A DNA stretch of 64,000 nt from Timema cristinae (GCA_039000515.1 JBCFYV010011172.1:75075250-75139249); one strand, 5' to 3'. Shown: positions 25,901 to 37,157, numbered from the stretch's first letter. Numbers and translations are program-made. Notes: generated from the sequence alone by a model not told the origin.

Positions 25901-28900
25901 GGTCCTTGTGACTCTAATAGGATAACTCTAGGCTCTTGTTACTCTAGTAGGATAACTTTAGATCCTTGAGATTCTAGTATGACAACTATTGGTCCTTGTT
26001 ACTCTGGAAGGACAAATTTAGGTCATTGTGACTCTAATAGGATAACTCTAGGCTCTTGTTACTCTAGTAGGATACCTTTAGATCCTTGAGATTCTAGTAT
26101 GACAACTATTGGTCCTTGTGACTCTGGAAGGACAAATTTAGGTCCTTGTGACTCTAATAGGATAAATCTAGGCTCTTGTTACTCTAGTAGGATAACTTTA
26201 GATCCTTGAGATTCTAGTATGACAACTATTGGTCCTTGTGACTCTGGAAGGACAAATTTAGGTCCTTGTGACTCTAATAGGATAACTCTAGGCTCTTGTG
26301 ACTTTAGTAGGATAACTTTAGATCCTTCAGATTCTAGTATGACAACTATTGGACCTTGTGACTCTGGAAGGACAACTCTAGGTCTTTGTGACTATATTAG
26401 GAGTGTTGTGACAACTTTAGATGGTTGTGGCTCAAAACCTTTGTCAGACACTGGCTTGTCGCCCTGTGGGGTGAAATATTTAGTCTTGAGTTAGTGCGAA
26501 CTATGCTACGAGTAATTCTGAGTTCACGTGAGTGTTCTAACTCTGCGGGCACCCCTCTTGTTAAGAACTTGAAAATATGTTGGTTCACTAATTAAATATT
26601 AGGCAATATAAATGCTGAGTGTGGGGTAGTATTACCCTACCTGGGGTGTTAGGTGTGCGATATTGGGGTGTATTGGTTATACTGTTTCCACACCAGGGCC
26701 TTTCCGCTATCCCTTTAGGTGAATGATTCTGTAGTTCCTTTCAGACCGTTCCTTCAAATAACATATTTCACCGATATCCTTCACTGTGGAATAACAAGTT
26801 CACCGAAAAATGACCACATAACAGAAACAAGGTCACGTGACGAGCTCTAAGCCAATCACAAGATTTTAGTCTCATCGGCGTGAGCTGTTCTACTAAAGTT
26901 CAACTAATCTCTACTTCGTCCGCTCTGCACGAAATGTTCGGCAATGAAGAGCCGATCAAATCTCAAACTCAACCATACCAAATCAGTGCTCATGCGCCTT
27001 TGACAACGCATAAACTACAGTTAGAAGCAAGCAGACAGCTTTGTTGGCTGTTGTGAGGAGATTTGAAATAACCCGATAGTGGAAAGCGTGTGTATCGATG
27101 TACTGGTTTGTGCCACGACACAGCGTAATAATTAGAAAACATGCAAAGGGAGAGTGATCTAAAATACATGTGTATCCATTAGAAAATAAAATATGTTGAT
27201 AATAAGCTGTTTAATTTTGCGTTGAAATTCATCATGGACCATCATACAGCGTTGCTGCGCCACTCGAGAGGATTATGTTCACATTTTCAGCGAACGTGTG
27301 AATCAATCATAACTACAGTCAACTCTTAATTCTACGACCCCGGGAATAGCGTCCCTCTCGAAGTAAAGACCCTTTTTTGGGGAACCGTGAAAAATGTGGG
27401 GGAAAAGGTTGAAAAGTTTAAGGAAATCGGCCGTAAAATGTGTTTGTTGCATTTATTTAGGTCGCTGCGTTGCAATTATCTTTGTGAGCGCTGTATTACT
27501 AGTAACTGGGGTGGGTCAGGTATAAAAATAGACACCACCTCATCAATGCCAGCCAATAGCACTTGACGCTGACCACCCCCCTCCCACAAGTAAGAATATG
27601 TTTCCCCACGCGCGACTGCCACTACATCACGCGCCAGGCTTGCTTTTGCCATTGTTATTTCGATTCTCGATTTGGTTACCATTTTGATTTGATTTTGTGA
27701 ACAATGTTTGACGACCCATGCTATTGTTTAACATTGTTATTTTGATTTGGTTACGTTTTTGGTTGGATTTTGTGAACGATTTTTGATGACCCACACTATT
27801 TGTTGTCTAAAAAATGCAATTTTTTCGTATGAAGGTTAGGGGTGTAACAAAATCTGTTAAAATTCCAATAACGACCCCTTCGAAATAACGACCCTTTTCC
27901 AGGGAACCGTGAAAGGTCGTAGAATCGAGAGTTGACTGTACTACTAATGTATCAAGCCTATAAGAACAATTTGGGATAGTCCGGAGAGTCATTAAACCAC
28001 GTATATTCCAAACAGGCAGTAAGGCTCGGGTATCTTATATGGATAGTAAAGCTCAGGTATACCGAATAGATTGTAGGACACGGATATCCCAGATGGATAG
28101 TAAGGCACGGATATATCTGATGTTTAGTTGTACATGGATATTTCGGACGAGTAGTTGTGCATGGATATCTCGGATGGGTTGTAAGACATGAAACTAAAGA
28201 TGCCCCTTTCAGGATCCATATTGACGGCGACCTGGGTAATCACCGCGGGGCACTGCTTCCTCAAGCTTGAAACCCCACCCAACACGGTCGTGGTGCAAGC
28301 AGGCGTAATCAAGGGCGACCTCAACCTCCAAGACAGGAAGGGCATCATGGCCAATACAAACGGTCAGATCAGGTCAGCCCAGCAGATCATCGTCCACCCC
28401 AAGTTTACCACCCCTAACGCCCCCAAGGACGTGGCCCTGATTGAGGTGACGGAACCGTTCCGGTTCAGCAAGTTGGTGACCAGCATTCCTCTTTCACCCT
28501 TCCAGGTGCTCAAGGGGAGAGAAAAGTGTATAATTGCAGGTTAATATTTAAGTCAATGAGAACCAGTAGGCTATTTTTAATTATTTACCATCCTTATTCC
28601 TCCAATGTGGTCTCTGGACCCAGTACTCCTCCTGTTCCCAATATAGTCTCTGGGCCCAGTACTTCTCCTGTTCCCAATATAGTATCTGGGCCCAGTACTT
28701 CTCCTGTTCCCAATATAGTATCTGGACCCAGTACTCCTGTTACCAATATAGTATCTGGACCCAGTACTCTTCCTGTTCTCAATGTGATCTCTGGTCCCAG
28801 TACTCCTCCTGTTCCCAATACAGTCTCTGGACCCAGTACTCCTCCTGCCCCCAGTGTAGTCTCTGGACCCAGTACTCTTCCTGTTCTCAATGTGATCTCT

Positions 28901-30336
28901 GGTCCCAGTACTCCTCCTGTTCCCAATATAGTCTCTGGACCCAGTACTCCTCCTGCCCCTAGTGTAGTCTCTGGACCCAGAACTCTTCCTGCCCCCACTA
29001 TAGTATCTGGACCCAGTACTTCTCCTGTTACCAATATAGTATCTGGACTCAGTACTTCTCCTGTTACCAATATAGTATCTGGACCCAGTACTCCTCCTGT
29101 TCCCAATATAGTCTCTGGACCCAGTACTCCTCCTGCCCCTAGTGTAGTCTCTGGACCCAGTACTCCTCCTGCCCCCAATATAGTATCTGGACCCAGTACT
29201 TCTCCTGTTACCAATATAGTATCTGGACTCAGTACTCTTCCCGTTCTCAATGTGATCTCTGGTCCCAGTACTCCTCCTGCCCCCACTATAGTCTCTGGAC
29301 CCAGTACTCTTCCTGCCCCAGTGTAGTCTCTGGACCCAGTACTCTTCCTGCCCCCAGTGAAGTCTCTGGACCCAGTACTCCTCCTGCCCCCAGTGTAGTC
29401 TCTGGACCCAGTACTCCTCTTGCCCCCAGTATAGTCTCTGGACCCAGTACTCTTCCTGCCCCAGTGTAGTCTCTGTACTCAGTACTCTTCCTGCCCCCAG
29501 TGTAGTCTCTGGACCCAGTACTACTCCTGTTCTCGATGTGATATCTGGACCCAGTACTCCTCCTGTTCCCAATATAGTCTCTGGACCCAGTACTCCTCCT
29601 GCCCCCAGTGTAGTCTCTGGACCCAGTACTCTTCCTGCCCCCAGTGTAGTCTCTGGACCCAGTACTCTTCCTGCCCCCAGTGTAGTCTCTGTACCCAGTA
29701 CTCTTACTGCCCCCAGTATAGTCTCTGGACCCAGTACTCTTCCTGCCCCCAGTGTAGTCTCTGGACCCAGTACTCTTCCTGCCCCCAGTGTAGTCTCTGG
29801 ACCCAGTACTCCTCCTGTTCCCAGCGTAGTATATGACCACTGAACTCCTCTTGCCTCTAGTTTAAGTCTGCCCCTCGGATAGGCTCTAGAAAGTATCCCA
29901 TCATGTCCCAGGGTACGGAAGCACAGGACCAGAGGACCGCAAGTTCACGCGTGACCTTTTCTGGATGAATGCCACCATTAACCACAAGTGTGAAAAGAAC
30001 TACAAGTGCGTTCTCCACATCCCGGAGGGGCAGCGCACGGCCAGTGGGGACTCGGGAGCCCCCGTCATGTGCAAGGGCTACTTGTCGGCCATTGTAAAGG
30101 GGTCCGTCACCTTGGATAAGGACCTCAACTCCACCCTGGTGGTCCAGATGTCCTCGCTGATCCCTTGGCTGAAGACGCACATCCCCAAGGTGATGGAGGA
30201 GGACATCCTGGTGAGGTCAGCCTCCGGGGAGCATGGAAGACAGGGAAGAGGGACAAGGGTAGTGACTTCCCCAGCCGGGATATTCCTTGTGGGGTTGTTC
30301 TTCCCGATGGGATGCAAGAGGAGCCTCTTCGTTTGA
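22727..30336 (+). CDS. Secreted S1-family (trypsin/chymotrypsin-fold) serine protease, 3 exons, atypical pocket
   Basis: Joining 22727-22919, 28213-28539 and 29912-30336 gives 945 nt (314 residues plus stop), with phase-1 junctions at both introns and GT...AG borders. Residues 1-16 look like a hydrophobic signal peptide. Arg32-Ile33 (RIHKG) fits the zymogen activation site, where RIVGG is usual. The triad is His78 (TAGHC), Asp137 (DVALI) and Ser221 (GDSGAP), so it may be catalytically active. Odd points: the usual GDSGGP is GDSGAP; the position equivalent to Cys191 is Ala217, losing a normal disulfide; the residue equivalent to trypsin Asp189 is Arg215; and GWG at the start of the last exon is GYG. 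The S1 fold ends near residue 285 and is followed by a ~30-residue tail with a hydrophobic stretch. Extracellular secretion is inferred. Introns are 5.3 kb and 1.4 kb and are filled with minisatellites and MITEs. Substrate is unknown. Confidence 0.82.
23215..23402 (-). mobile_element. SINE-A copy in protease intron 1
   Basis: Inverted body (TACCTGCATTTGCGTGG) and B-box region (CAGGATTCTAATCCC); the tail is missing. Confidence 0.7.
23622..23660 (+). repeat. (CA)n microsatellite with a CG-rich centre
   Basis: CACACACACACACACGCACGCGCGCACACACACACAC-type tract, in protease intron 1. Confidence 0.9.
24124..24770. mobile_element. PIF/Harbinger-like MITE in protease intron 1
   Basis: Left terminus AGCTTGGTCTCCACTG and right terminus CAGTGGAGACG are inverted and flanked by TAA on both sides (24121-24123, 24771-24773). 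Subterminal GTTGCAA and GCAAC motifs recur. No transposase seen. Confidence 0.55.
24870..26410 (+). repeat. Higher-order minisatellite: four 30-bp subunits per 120-bp repeat
   Basis: About 12 copies of a 120-bp unit composed of four distinct 30-mers, starting GGTCCTTGTGACTCTAATAG, GGCTCTTGTGACTTTAGTAG, GATCCTTCAGATTCTAGTAT and GGTCCTTGTGACTCTGGAAG. One unit (25621-25680) has an extra 30-mer. It lies in protease intron 1. Frames are open over it because 30 is a multiple of 3; not coding. Confidence 0.95.
27316..27938. mobile_element. pogo/Tigger-like MITE (623 bp) in protease intron 1
   Basis: TIRs CAGTCAACTCTTAATTCTAC and the right complement CAGTCAACTCTCGATTCTAC, with TA on both flanks. A second inner pair (GGGAACCGTGAAA) repeats near both ends. 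It contains an internal ~90-bp duplication (27650-27800). Non-autonomous. Confidence 0.8.
28010..28175 (+). repeat. Degenerate tandem repeat, unit about 30-33 bp
   Basis: Five copies of GGATAGTAAGGCTCGGGTAT, ending just before protease exon 2. Confidence 0.65.
28213..28539 (+). CDS. Serine protease exon 2 (catalytic His and Asp)
   Basis: A pyrimidine-rich acceptor (CCCCTTTCAG) precedes the exon. It encodes [10 protein letters not shown] (catalytic His78), a surface-loop segment, and PKDVALIEV (catalytic Asp137), ending at CIIAG just before donor GTTAAT. Length is 327 nt, an exact multiple of three, which keeps the frame. Base composition is clearly more GC-rich than the flanking intron. Confidence 0.85.
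28602..29840 (+). repeat. 36-bp minisatellite, about 34 copies, in protease intron 2
   Basis: Unit GTCTCTGGACCCAGTACTCC plus TCCTGTTCCCAATATA, with variants (GCCCCCAGTGTA, GTTACCAATATA). It fills nearly all of intron 2. The long Ser/Thr/Pro frames on + and Gly/Arg/Ser frames on - are artefacts. Confidence 0.95.
29912..30336 (+). CDS. Serine protease terminal exon (catalytic Ser, C-terminal helix and tail)
   Basis: Acceptor TCATGTCCCAG is followed by [11 protein letters not shown], the position of the usual [13 protein letters not shown] holds the nucleophile Ser221. [16 protein letters not shown] matches the C-terminal helix of S1 proteases. The frame then runs ~30 more residues to TGA at 30334-30336. 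A poly(A) signal just after the stop supports this as the last exon. An internal GTGAGG near 30211 could be an alternative donor. Confidence 0.85.
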
Positions 30337-30347
30337 GCTGCGTTGGT

Positions 30348-30353
30348 AATAAA
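30348..30353 (+). terminator. Polyadenylation signal AATAAA of the serine protease gene
   Basis: AATAAA lies 11 bases after the protease stop codon and implies a very short 3' UTR. Confidence 0.65.
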
Positions 30354-30610
30354 ATACACGATTCTAGAGTGGTGTGTATGTCAGTCAAAACTTGTTCACT
30401 TATGTGTATGTATATAATTATGGCGTTCACCCATGTTTAGTCATATCTATTCGGGAACAATGGTTGACACATGTTTAGTCACATCTTATGTTAGTGGAAC
30501 ACAGGAAATATAATTGTCAAATAGCCTGTGATGATTTTTATTTTGTGATCGCTCAACCATTATTGTGCTACCTTACCTTATTATAGATTTAAATTGGATA
30601 GATTTAAACA

Positions 30611-31275
30611 TAAAGGTAGCGTAGCACACATGGCATACGACGAATGTCAAATATTCGCCTCTTCGTGAACTACTTTCTAAATTGTTTGTCGAATCTCAGA
30701 GTCAAAGAGTTAGCTGTCGGTAACGGCAAACATCCATGTTAAGCACGGAGGCTGAAATTGACAGTAATTTCGATCTAAAAATCGCTGCAGATTTTCTTTA
30801 AATTTACTCACACATGTTTTTAACGTTGCCATTAAAGATTTTTCTTTTTCTTTTTAAGGTTGTTAACAGAACAATCTAAGTTTAATTGTCGTTGGCTTGG
30901 CTTCCAGAAATCATATATCTCATAACTATTTTTTATGTAAATTATGGGCTGGATTTCATAGGCTCTTTTTCATATAGGTCCAAATTTTTGCAGAATAAAG
31001 TCATCGGACCAGTCCATTTCTACAGTAAACACAAGTCACCACTCGCTGGCCTAGACACGAATGTGTGTACGGGGGGATACTATTTATGATAAAACGAGTG
31101 TTCCTGCTCTTTGATGTGTGATAGATTATCGACAACTGACGGGAAATATTAGCAGATCAGCAAATAACGAACATTCGTCATCACTCTCTCATCCACACTA
31201 CGAGATATTTGCCGAATTATAAACTTTTTACTCGAGGTTCGCCGAATACCGGATGTGTAGCGCCATCTTTAATGG
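30611..31275. mobile_element. Possible degenerate inverted-terminus element
   Basis: AAAGGTAGCGTAGCACACAT at the left and the complement AAAGATGGCGCTACACATCC at the right resemble each other, and both continue into ATTCG-rich sequence. Weak match. Confidence 0.3.
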
Positions 31276-31299
31276 ATTAATACTGTCCTCACCCTTATA

Positions 31300-31385
31300 G
31301 GTGGTCACAGTCTCACATTAGAATGAATTGATGCCAACGGATAGGTTAAGGTTCGAATCTCGGCTGGGTGCACTAGTGTAAAAGA
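31300..31385 (+). mobile_element. SINE-A head fragment
   Basis: AAGGTTCGAATCTCGGCTGG is an intact B box followed by GTGCACTAGTG; it ends there. Confidence 0.55.
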
Positions 31386-31439
31386 GTTGCTATTTGAGTG
31401 TAACGCGTCTCGCTACCCCTCCGGGATATCCACATAATA

Positions 31440-31605
31440 ACATTAAAGAGGCCGAGAGCAGGAAGCTAGAATTTAGATGAAATGTACTCACCTTTGCATA
31501 GTAAGGGAGAGTGGGAAACCAAATAGGAAAAAACACCTGAGCACACTTATCCTTGAACCTCAACCTCCTTGCCACAGGCAAACCAGACACGATAATAATG
31601 ACGCA
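31440..31605 (-). mobile_element. SINE-A copy
   Basis: Inverted body AATGTACTCACCTTTGCATA and GTGGGAAACCAAATAGG; the head is degenerate (TTGAACCTCAACC). Confidence 0.65.
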
Positions 31606-32059
31606 TTTATCCGCGGATTCGCCGCTGCGTCGATGATTCATTCCGTCGACTAATGTTCTGGTATCGCGTGAGAAAGCCTAGTCAGGTCACGCGACAAGAT
31701 GGCGTGACACACAACCGCGTCAACCCGAGGGAAGAATTGTTTGTCCTTCAAACCATCTTCAGTTCATCGCCCGCGCATGCCAGACTGAATATATTGGTGA
31801 TAACAAAACAAAAGCGGGCTTTAGTGTCTGGGACCACCGCATGCTTTCAAACTCCACTGGGCCTCGAACCAAACTCTAGAAAAGTTTCTGTTGACCGTGA
31901 GTCAACGTAATATTGACTTCAGATTATTCGATGGCATCCTGGTTGTAAATTTTACAACACCGCAACTAATGATAAGATATAAACTAACTGTTAGGAAAGA
32001 TTAACGACTTTTCCTTTTGCCATTGGTTTAAAAAAATTTCAGTATCCTCGACAAGATCA

Positions 32060-32700
32060 CTACTGACAGTTATGGTCTAGTGGTCCGATCACCCCTTACA
32101 GCTATTGTCGAGTGGTCTGATCACCCTTTACAGCTATGGTTGAGTGGTCGGATCACCTCTCACAGCTATGGTTGAACTGTCTGACCACCCCTAAAAACTA
32201 TGGCCAAGTGGTCTGACCACCCCTAACAGCTATGGTTGAGTGGTCTGACTACTCCTAAAAACTATGGCCAAGTGGTCTGACTACTCCTAAAAGCTATGGC
32301 CAAGTGGTCTGACCACCCCTAACAGCTATAGTTGAGTGGTCTTATCACCTCTCAAAAATAAAGTCTAGTGGTCTGATCACCTCTCAGCTATAGTCTAGTG
32401 GTCTGATCACCCCTTACAGCTATTGTCGAGTGATCTGATCACCCAGTACAGCTATGGTTGACCCCTAACAGCTATGGTTGAGTGGTCTGATCACCCCTAA
32501 CAGCTATAGTCTAGTGGTCTGATCACCCCTTACAGCTATTGTCGAGTGATCTGATCACCCAGTACAGCTATGGTTGACCCCTAAAAGCTATGGCCAAGTG
32601 GTCTGACCACCCCTAACAGCTATAGTTGAGTGGTCTTATCACCTCTCAAAAATAAAGTCTAGTGGTCTTATCACCTCTCAGCTATGGCCAAGTGGTATAC
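32060..32700 (+). repeat. Minisatellite, unit about 32 bp, about 20 copies
   Basis: AGCTATGGTTGAGTGGTCTG+ATCACCCCTAAC with variants; segments 32380-32460 and 32500-32580 are near-identical, suggesting a recent multi-unit duplication. Confidence 0.9.
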
Positions 32701-32865
32701 ATCTTTAAGCTCTCGTTGCACTTTATCTCCTTTGGCTCCCAACTGGATGTACTGACGATTGTTTCCTCCCATCTTATTTTCACTGTCGTCCTCCCCATCA
32801 CTCTAGTTCAGGTGCTATGCTTCTAAAAAGTTCCTTTTTTCCACCTATCCCTCAACTGGACAAGT

Positions 32866-33265
32866 CAGGGGTTTCCAAACTTTTTGAGACCACGCCGCCC
32901 TTCACATGTCAGATTTTACGTGCAACGTGACGGCCCTGTAACTAATATTTAAAAACAAATTGTTTGACCTTGGCTCAGTCCATTTACAGACAGTAGAGGA
33001 GAAAGTTACACATGACGTCACGCCAAGTTTTCCAGGAACATTAGAATCCGGAACTTATATGAAGGGAGAGCTTTCACAAGGAAAAATTTGTGTTTTATTG
33101 TGTGATTTATTCGTCTTTAAAATATATACGAGCACATATATTGAAAATGTGCCTGTTGCATTTCAATATGTACTATAAGTTTCAGTTTTTCCTTATAGCC
33201 GTGTGCCCCGTTCCAAGACCGGTGATGCCCCAGGGCGTCGTGATGCACAGTTTGGGAACCCCTTG
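32866..33265. mobile_element. hAT-like MITE (about 400 bp)
   Basis: The left end CAGGGGTTTCCAAACTTT and right complement CAAGGGGTTCCCAAACTGTG are hAT-like inverted termini; inner ACCACGCCGCC matches CATCACGACGCC. The 8-bp target duplication is not convincing. Confidence 0.55.
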
Positions 33266-33309
33266 TGTAAGTGGTTACTAGCCCCGGTGTAAAATTTACA
33301 AATTTCAAA

Positions 33310-33560
33310 TTTCAACACCCACACCGATGAGCATGTGGACTAAGAGTTAGGCTTAGATCATTATGTTGTCTTGTCAAAAGAGGTTGAGGTTTGAATTCCG
33401 GCTGGGTGTGCTGAGAGTGATTTTTCCTGACTTATTTCCCACCCTCCTTTCAAACAAATTCTGAAACATCTCCTCTCCATTCTATCTTTCTCAGCCCTAA
33501 CCCATTAGATTAGTTAAATGTGAAAAGCCCGGATGGGTAGTAGGGCACGATGTGAAAGCA
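33310..33560 (+). mobile_element. SINE-A copy
   Basis: TTGAGGTTTGAATTCCGGCT (B box), TTTCCCACCCTCCTTTC and GCCCGGATGGGTAGTAGGGC. Confidence 0.75.
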
Positions 33561-34654
33561 AAAACAAACACAACCTAGATTTTCCTTCAAATTAGGTTCA
33601 TACCAATCTTTATGTTTGTATTGATTCTCACATTAGTACTACGGACTCGTCCACAGGACATTAAATCCTATATTCCGTGTATACAAATATGTCCTGCCCC
33701 TGCTAATCCAAGGGCTGCGGTCCTCCCGGCACCCCTCCTTGCTCCTGTGACTGCGGCAACCAGCATCCCTTCACGTGACGTCACAGACTTGTGTTGGCAG
33801 TGCGCCCAAAAACTGGGTGGGTGTTCCACTGGCCCGGGGCTGTTTGGGGTTTGGGGAAGGGGAGGGGAGAAGCAGACAGAAAAGGGGCGTGGCCAGTCCC
33901 TCCACTCTGTTCCTAATGGACAAACTATCGATCGCGTTTTCCCGGGGAGGTTCGAGAAATCGATATTAATACACAGACAAAGAGATAACTTATTTTAAAT
34001 TGTGTTTAAAAAAATGGTTACAAACTTGTCGGTCCTTCTTCTGTGACTTAATAAGTTAGTAAAAACAAGTAGTTAAGCATTTAAGGGTGTCGCCTACTCG
34101 AAGGGGTGTATCGCCAAACTACGACATGTCTTATGGAAATAGCTGTTCTGAAGCTTCAAAACCACTGAAACAATCCTCATTGTCTTTGAATATTCTGATA
34201 TAATCTTAGTAAAACGTAACTATTTGTTTTCGGGATGGTAGATTTATTATTATAGTTTATTTTGATCTTACAACTACGATAACATGCGAAACGTCCCGGA
34301 AAAAGGCTAATTTCTTCTCTTTGTAAATTTGTTTTACACTTCAAAACTGAAAATGTGTTTTTAATGCGTGAGCCATATTTTGAAATAACAACCCACTTCC
34401 TAAATAATGAGGTAGATTCTGGACGTCTGTAACGCGTCTCAGTGATTTAATTGGTGGACACCTTAAATAGAAGATTTATCAAACAAGGAAAAGCCATGTT
34501 TTTCTATAACAGGATTCTAAAACCTGGATTATGCTGGCCTGCCTGACCGTACTCGAAAGCACATACACATTCATAGTTTTTCAAATTATTCTAGACTTTA
34601 GTTCAAATTCGATGTTAATCTTTATTCTATACATATTATCATCCTCTCAGCCGC

Positions 34655-34915
34655 TTTGGTGCTTAAATGGTTTACAGTGTAATTTTTGCAATAGACTAGA
34701 CAGCCAATGACACTGAAATAAGGGTTAGAATCTCAGTCGGGTGTATTAAAGGTGTTTTTTTCCCCTAAATGGTTATACACTCCCTCCACGAAAATGCGAA
34801 CACATTTCCTATAGTTATAACTTTCCCCCTCATCCATAAAACCATTGGTGTAGGCATAATTAGTACATAAGCGTTTAACTCGAATGGGTAGTAAGAGGTG
34901 GTGTTAAAAAAAAGA
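34655..34915 (+). mobile_element. SINE-A copy, full length
   Basis: GCTTTGGTGCTTAAATGG head, GGGTTAGAATCTCAGTCGGG, tail AACTCGAATGGGTAGTAAGA and an A run. Confidence 0.8.
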
Positions 34916-35029
34916 TGGTATGAATATAAAAACTATTACTACACGTAGTTCACATTGATATAATGAATAGAATAAGGAAGTTGAGTACTTCAAATACATC
35001 AACATTCTCCCGGAGAATAAATCTATAAT

Positions 35030-35130
35030 TAGTCTTGTATAGAAAAACACCCTTAGAGCACCTGGTTGGGATTGAACCACAGCCCTATATGTCAGACCCG
35101 TCTCCATTGCTAGGGATACTGCATACTAAA
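35030..35130 (-). mobile_element. SINE-A head fragment
   Basis: GGGATTGAACCACAGCCC (inverted B box) and GAGCACCTGGTT. Confidence 0.55.
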
Positions 35131-35247
35131 TTTACTATTTATATAGGGGTTGTCCTGTTATCTGATTAGTAAAAATCTAGAGCTGAGAGAGATTGCATAT
35201 TTTAGGAGTACTTTCCTAGTTTAATCCAGTTTGTTAGTAATGTGTTT

Positions 35248-35280
35248 ATATATATATATCACACACACACACACACACAT
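35248..35280 (+). repeat. (TA)n(CA)n microsatellite
   Basis: TATATATATATA followed by CACACACACACACACACACA. Confidence 0.9.
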
Positions 35281-35299
35281 CTTACTTCTGGTCTAGGAT

Positions 35300-35505
35300 T
35301 TACTCATATTTTTACATTAATGGGATAAAGATGACGAAAATAAAATTTAGAGGAAATATATTTACATTTGTGTGAAGGGAGCATGGGGATTGGTTTAAGA
35401 AAAAAAAAACCTCTGTGCACTCTGCTGTGATTCGAATCTCAACCTTTCCATGATCAGTAAACCAGACTTGACGAGATTGATGCCTTAGCCTGGATGTCCT
35501 CCGAT
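35300..35505 (-). mobile_element. SINE-A copy
   Basis: TGATTCGAATCTCAACC (inverted B box), inverted body with ATATTTACATTTGTGTGAAG. Confidence 0.7.
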
Positions 35506-36299
35506 TATAAAGGGGCTGCTATTCAATTAGTATATTTTGTCTACATTTAAACAATTCAGTGTATCCAATACTAGGAATAATGTCATAAAGAACCTCCTCC
35601 ATGGCATCAGCCCACAATCGTGCCACACCGAACAAACGGCCACTGTCTGTTGGCGAAGATAGTTAATTTGTAAGCCATGTGTTGATAAAATCAGTGTGTT
35701 TATAAAGTGCACGTTAAATGCCCCTTCCCCTACCAAACAAATTTGGGTCAGCGCCAACCACACTTACCGCCCCTGTCGGCTATGTTACCGGTTAACAAGT
35801 CATGTTGTTTTAAGATGGGCGGGCGAGACTCTTCTGCCTCCAACAGGCCCAATAAGTAGATGCCACATTCTCCCTGCATGGAATACGATGAACACTATAT
35901 GGAGGCGTCTACATGGAATATTAAACACACACCCGCCCTCCCCCGCTCAAGCCGAACAAACACGAGAATATTTGTGATGGTCTCGCATGTAGAGCACTTT
36001 ATCTGAACCACTTGGCTTTTGTTCACTCGCGAGACTGGCTGAAATATATATTCTGAGGGTTTTGTCCACGACTCTCCTGGGATCCACCCCATTAGATTTG
36101 TGACCTTTGCTACTCTCAACCCTCTCATAGAGGGAAGAGAGTTTCTCTCTCTTTGTTCAGCTACGCATGCCAAACTTTCTCAACAGATGTTGACAAAATT
36201 TGCCATCACTGTAGAGACACCAAGTGGAAGGTTTTCCACTGAAATTAAATTCTTTAACACACACAATGAGAACCCGGACAAAGCCATTAGTTTTGTCTA

Positions 36300-36490
36300 A
36301 TCTAGTTTGCTGACGAGGTCACAACTCGAGTCCCAGTTGGGTGTACTGAGGGGATTTTTACAAAACTATTTATCCCTATCCACGAACATGTGAATACATT
36401 TCTTCTGAATTATACCCTCCTCTTTACTTCATTAGTTTGAATATGTAGGTAGTCTGGACAGAGGATGAGACGTCAAGGGTGGCAATTTCT
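36300..36490 (+). mobile_element. SINE-A copy, diverged
   Basis: CACAACTCGAGTCCCAGTTG (B box), GGTGTACTGAGGGGATTTTT and a degenerate tail ending GATGAGACGTC. Confidence 0.65.
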
Positions 36491-37157
36491 TTGAAAAATA
36501 TTGTTATAATATAAATTAAATATTTTTTAAAAGCAATGTTTCTTTGATAAGGGATGTGATCTCCCTAAGAATATTATCTGAATATTACTTTACCTGTGTC
36601 AGCTCTATTTAAATACTATATTTCCAATTCCACCGGGATTTGAACCGTGTAATTCCAGAAGAAGGTTGACCATCATCCAAAGCACAACACCTCAGAATAC
36701 GCGTGCAAGCAGATCATTCGAGTGCCAGAGACTGTGAGGGAGAGGCTTTGAATTCATCCAAACAGACTGTACAGTATTATATCCATCCCCTCCCAACGAT
36801 AAATCAAGTTAGGTGAGGGAGCCGGGTTGTCACCCCACCCCTCTAGCAATCAGTTTCCCCTCTGTATAGATAACAACCCAGGACTACTTGTTCTACATCT
36901 CCCGCAGGGTGTAACGATAAGGAAAAAGCGTCATCAGATTGAGAGAGATGAAACAGATGGTCCGTTGTGCTCATCCGGATCTGTCGCATGAACTCTGAGA
37001 GTCGAACATCTGTGAAGAGGTGACGAGCTTCACCTTGTTTTTTATCTTATGCTTTAATTTGTAGTTCCGTTGGTGGCCAATCGTCTGAGTTACCCTCGAT
37101 TGAGTTTGCAAATTGTGGTCGGCTCACAGAAATGTTGGAGTTTAAAATACAATTTTA

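Larger units (their letters stand above)
30354..32059. other. No gene recognised between the protease and the 32-bp minisatellite
   Basis: SINE-A pieces and a possible MITE only. Confidence 0.45.
33561..37157. other. No gene recognised
   Basis: SINE-A copies dominate. The 128-codon frame at 33612-33998 (+) starts hydrophobically but has low-complexity composition. GC-richer segments at 33.7-33.9 and 35.5-36.2 kb are unexplained. Confidence 0.4.

Noticed and set aside
24989..26494. Series of repeat-encoded open frames
   Set aside because: Generated by the 30/120-bp array; stops appear by single-base variants of the unit and no start or splice context is present.
28526..29326. Long Ser/Thr/Pro-repeat open frame (and Gly/Arg/Ser frames on the other strand)
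   Set aside because: It lies inside the protease intron with proper GT...AG borders, and the 36-bp unit keeps several frames open on both strands at once.
33612..33998. Small secreted protein gene
   Set aside because: The hydrophobic start is suggestive, but the rest is low-complexity and resembles repeat sequence near 0.85-0.95 kb; no splice or poly(A) support.
35895..36173. Missing C-terminal lipase exon (frame with GESWTKPSEYIFQP)
   Set aside because: Acceptor and phase are possible, but no family motif is recognisable in any of the frames.
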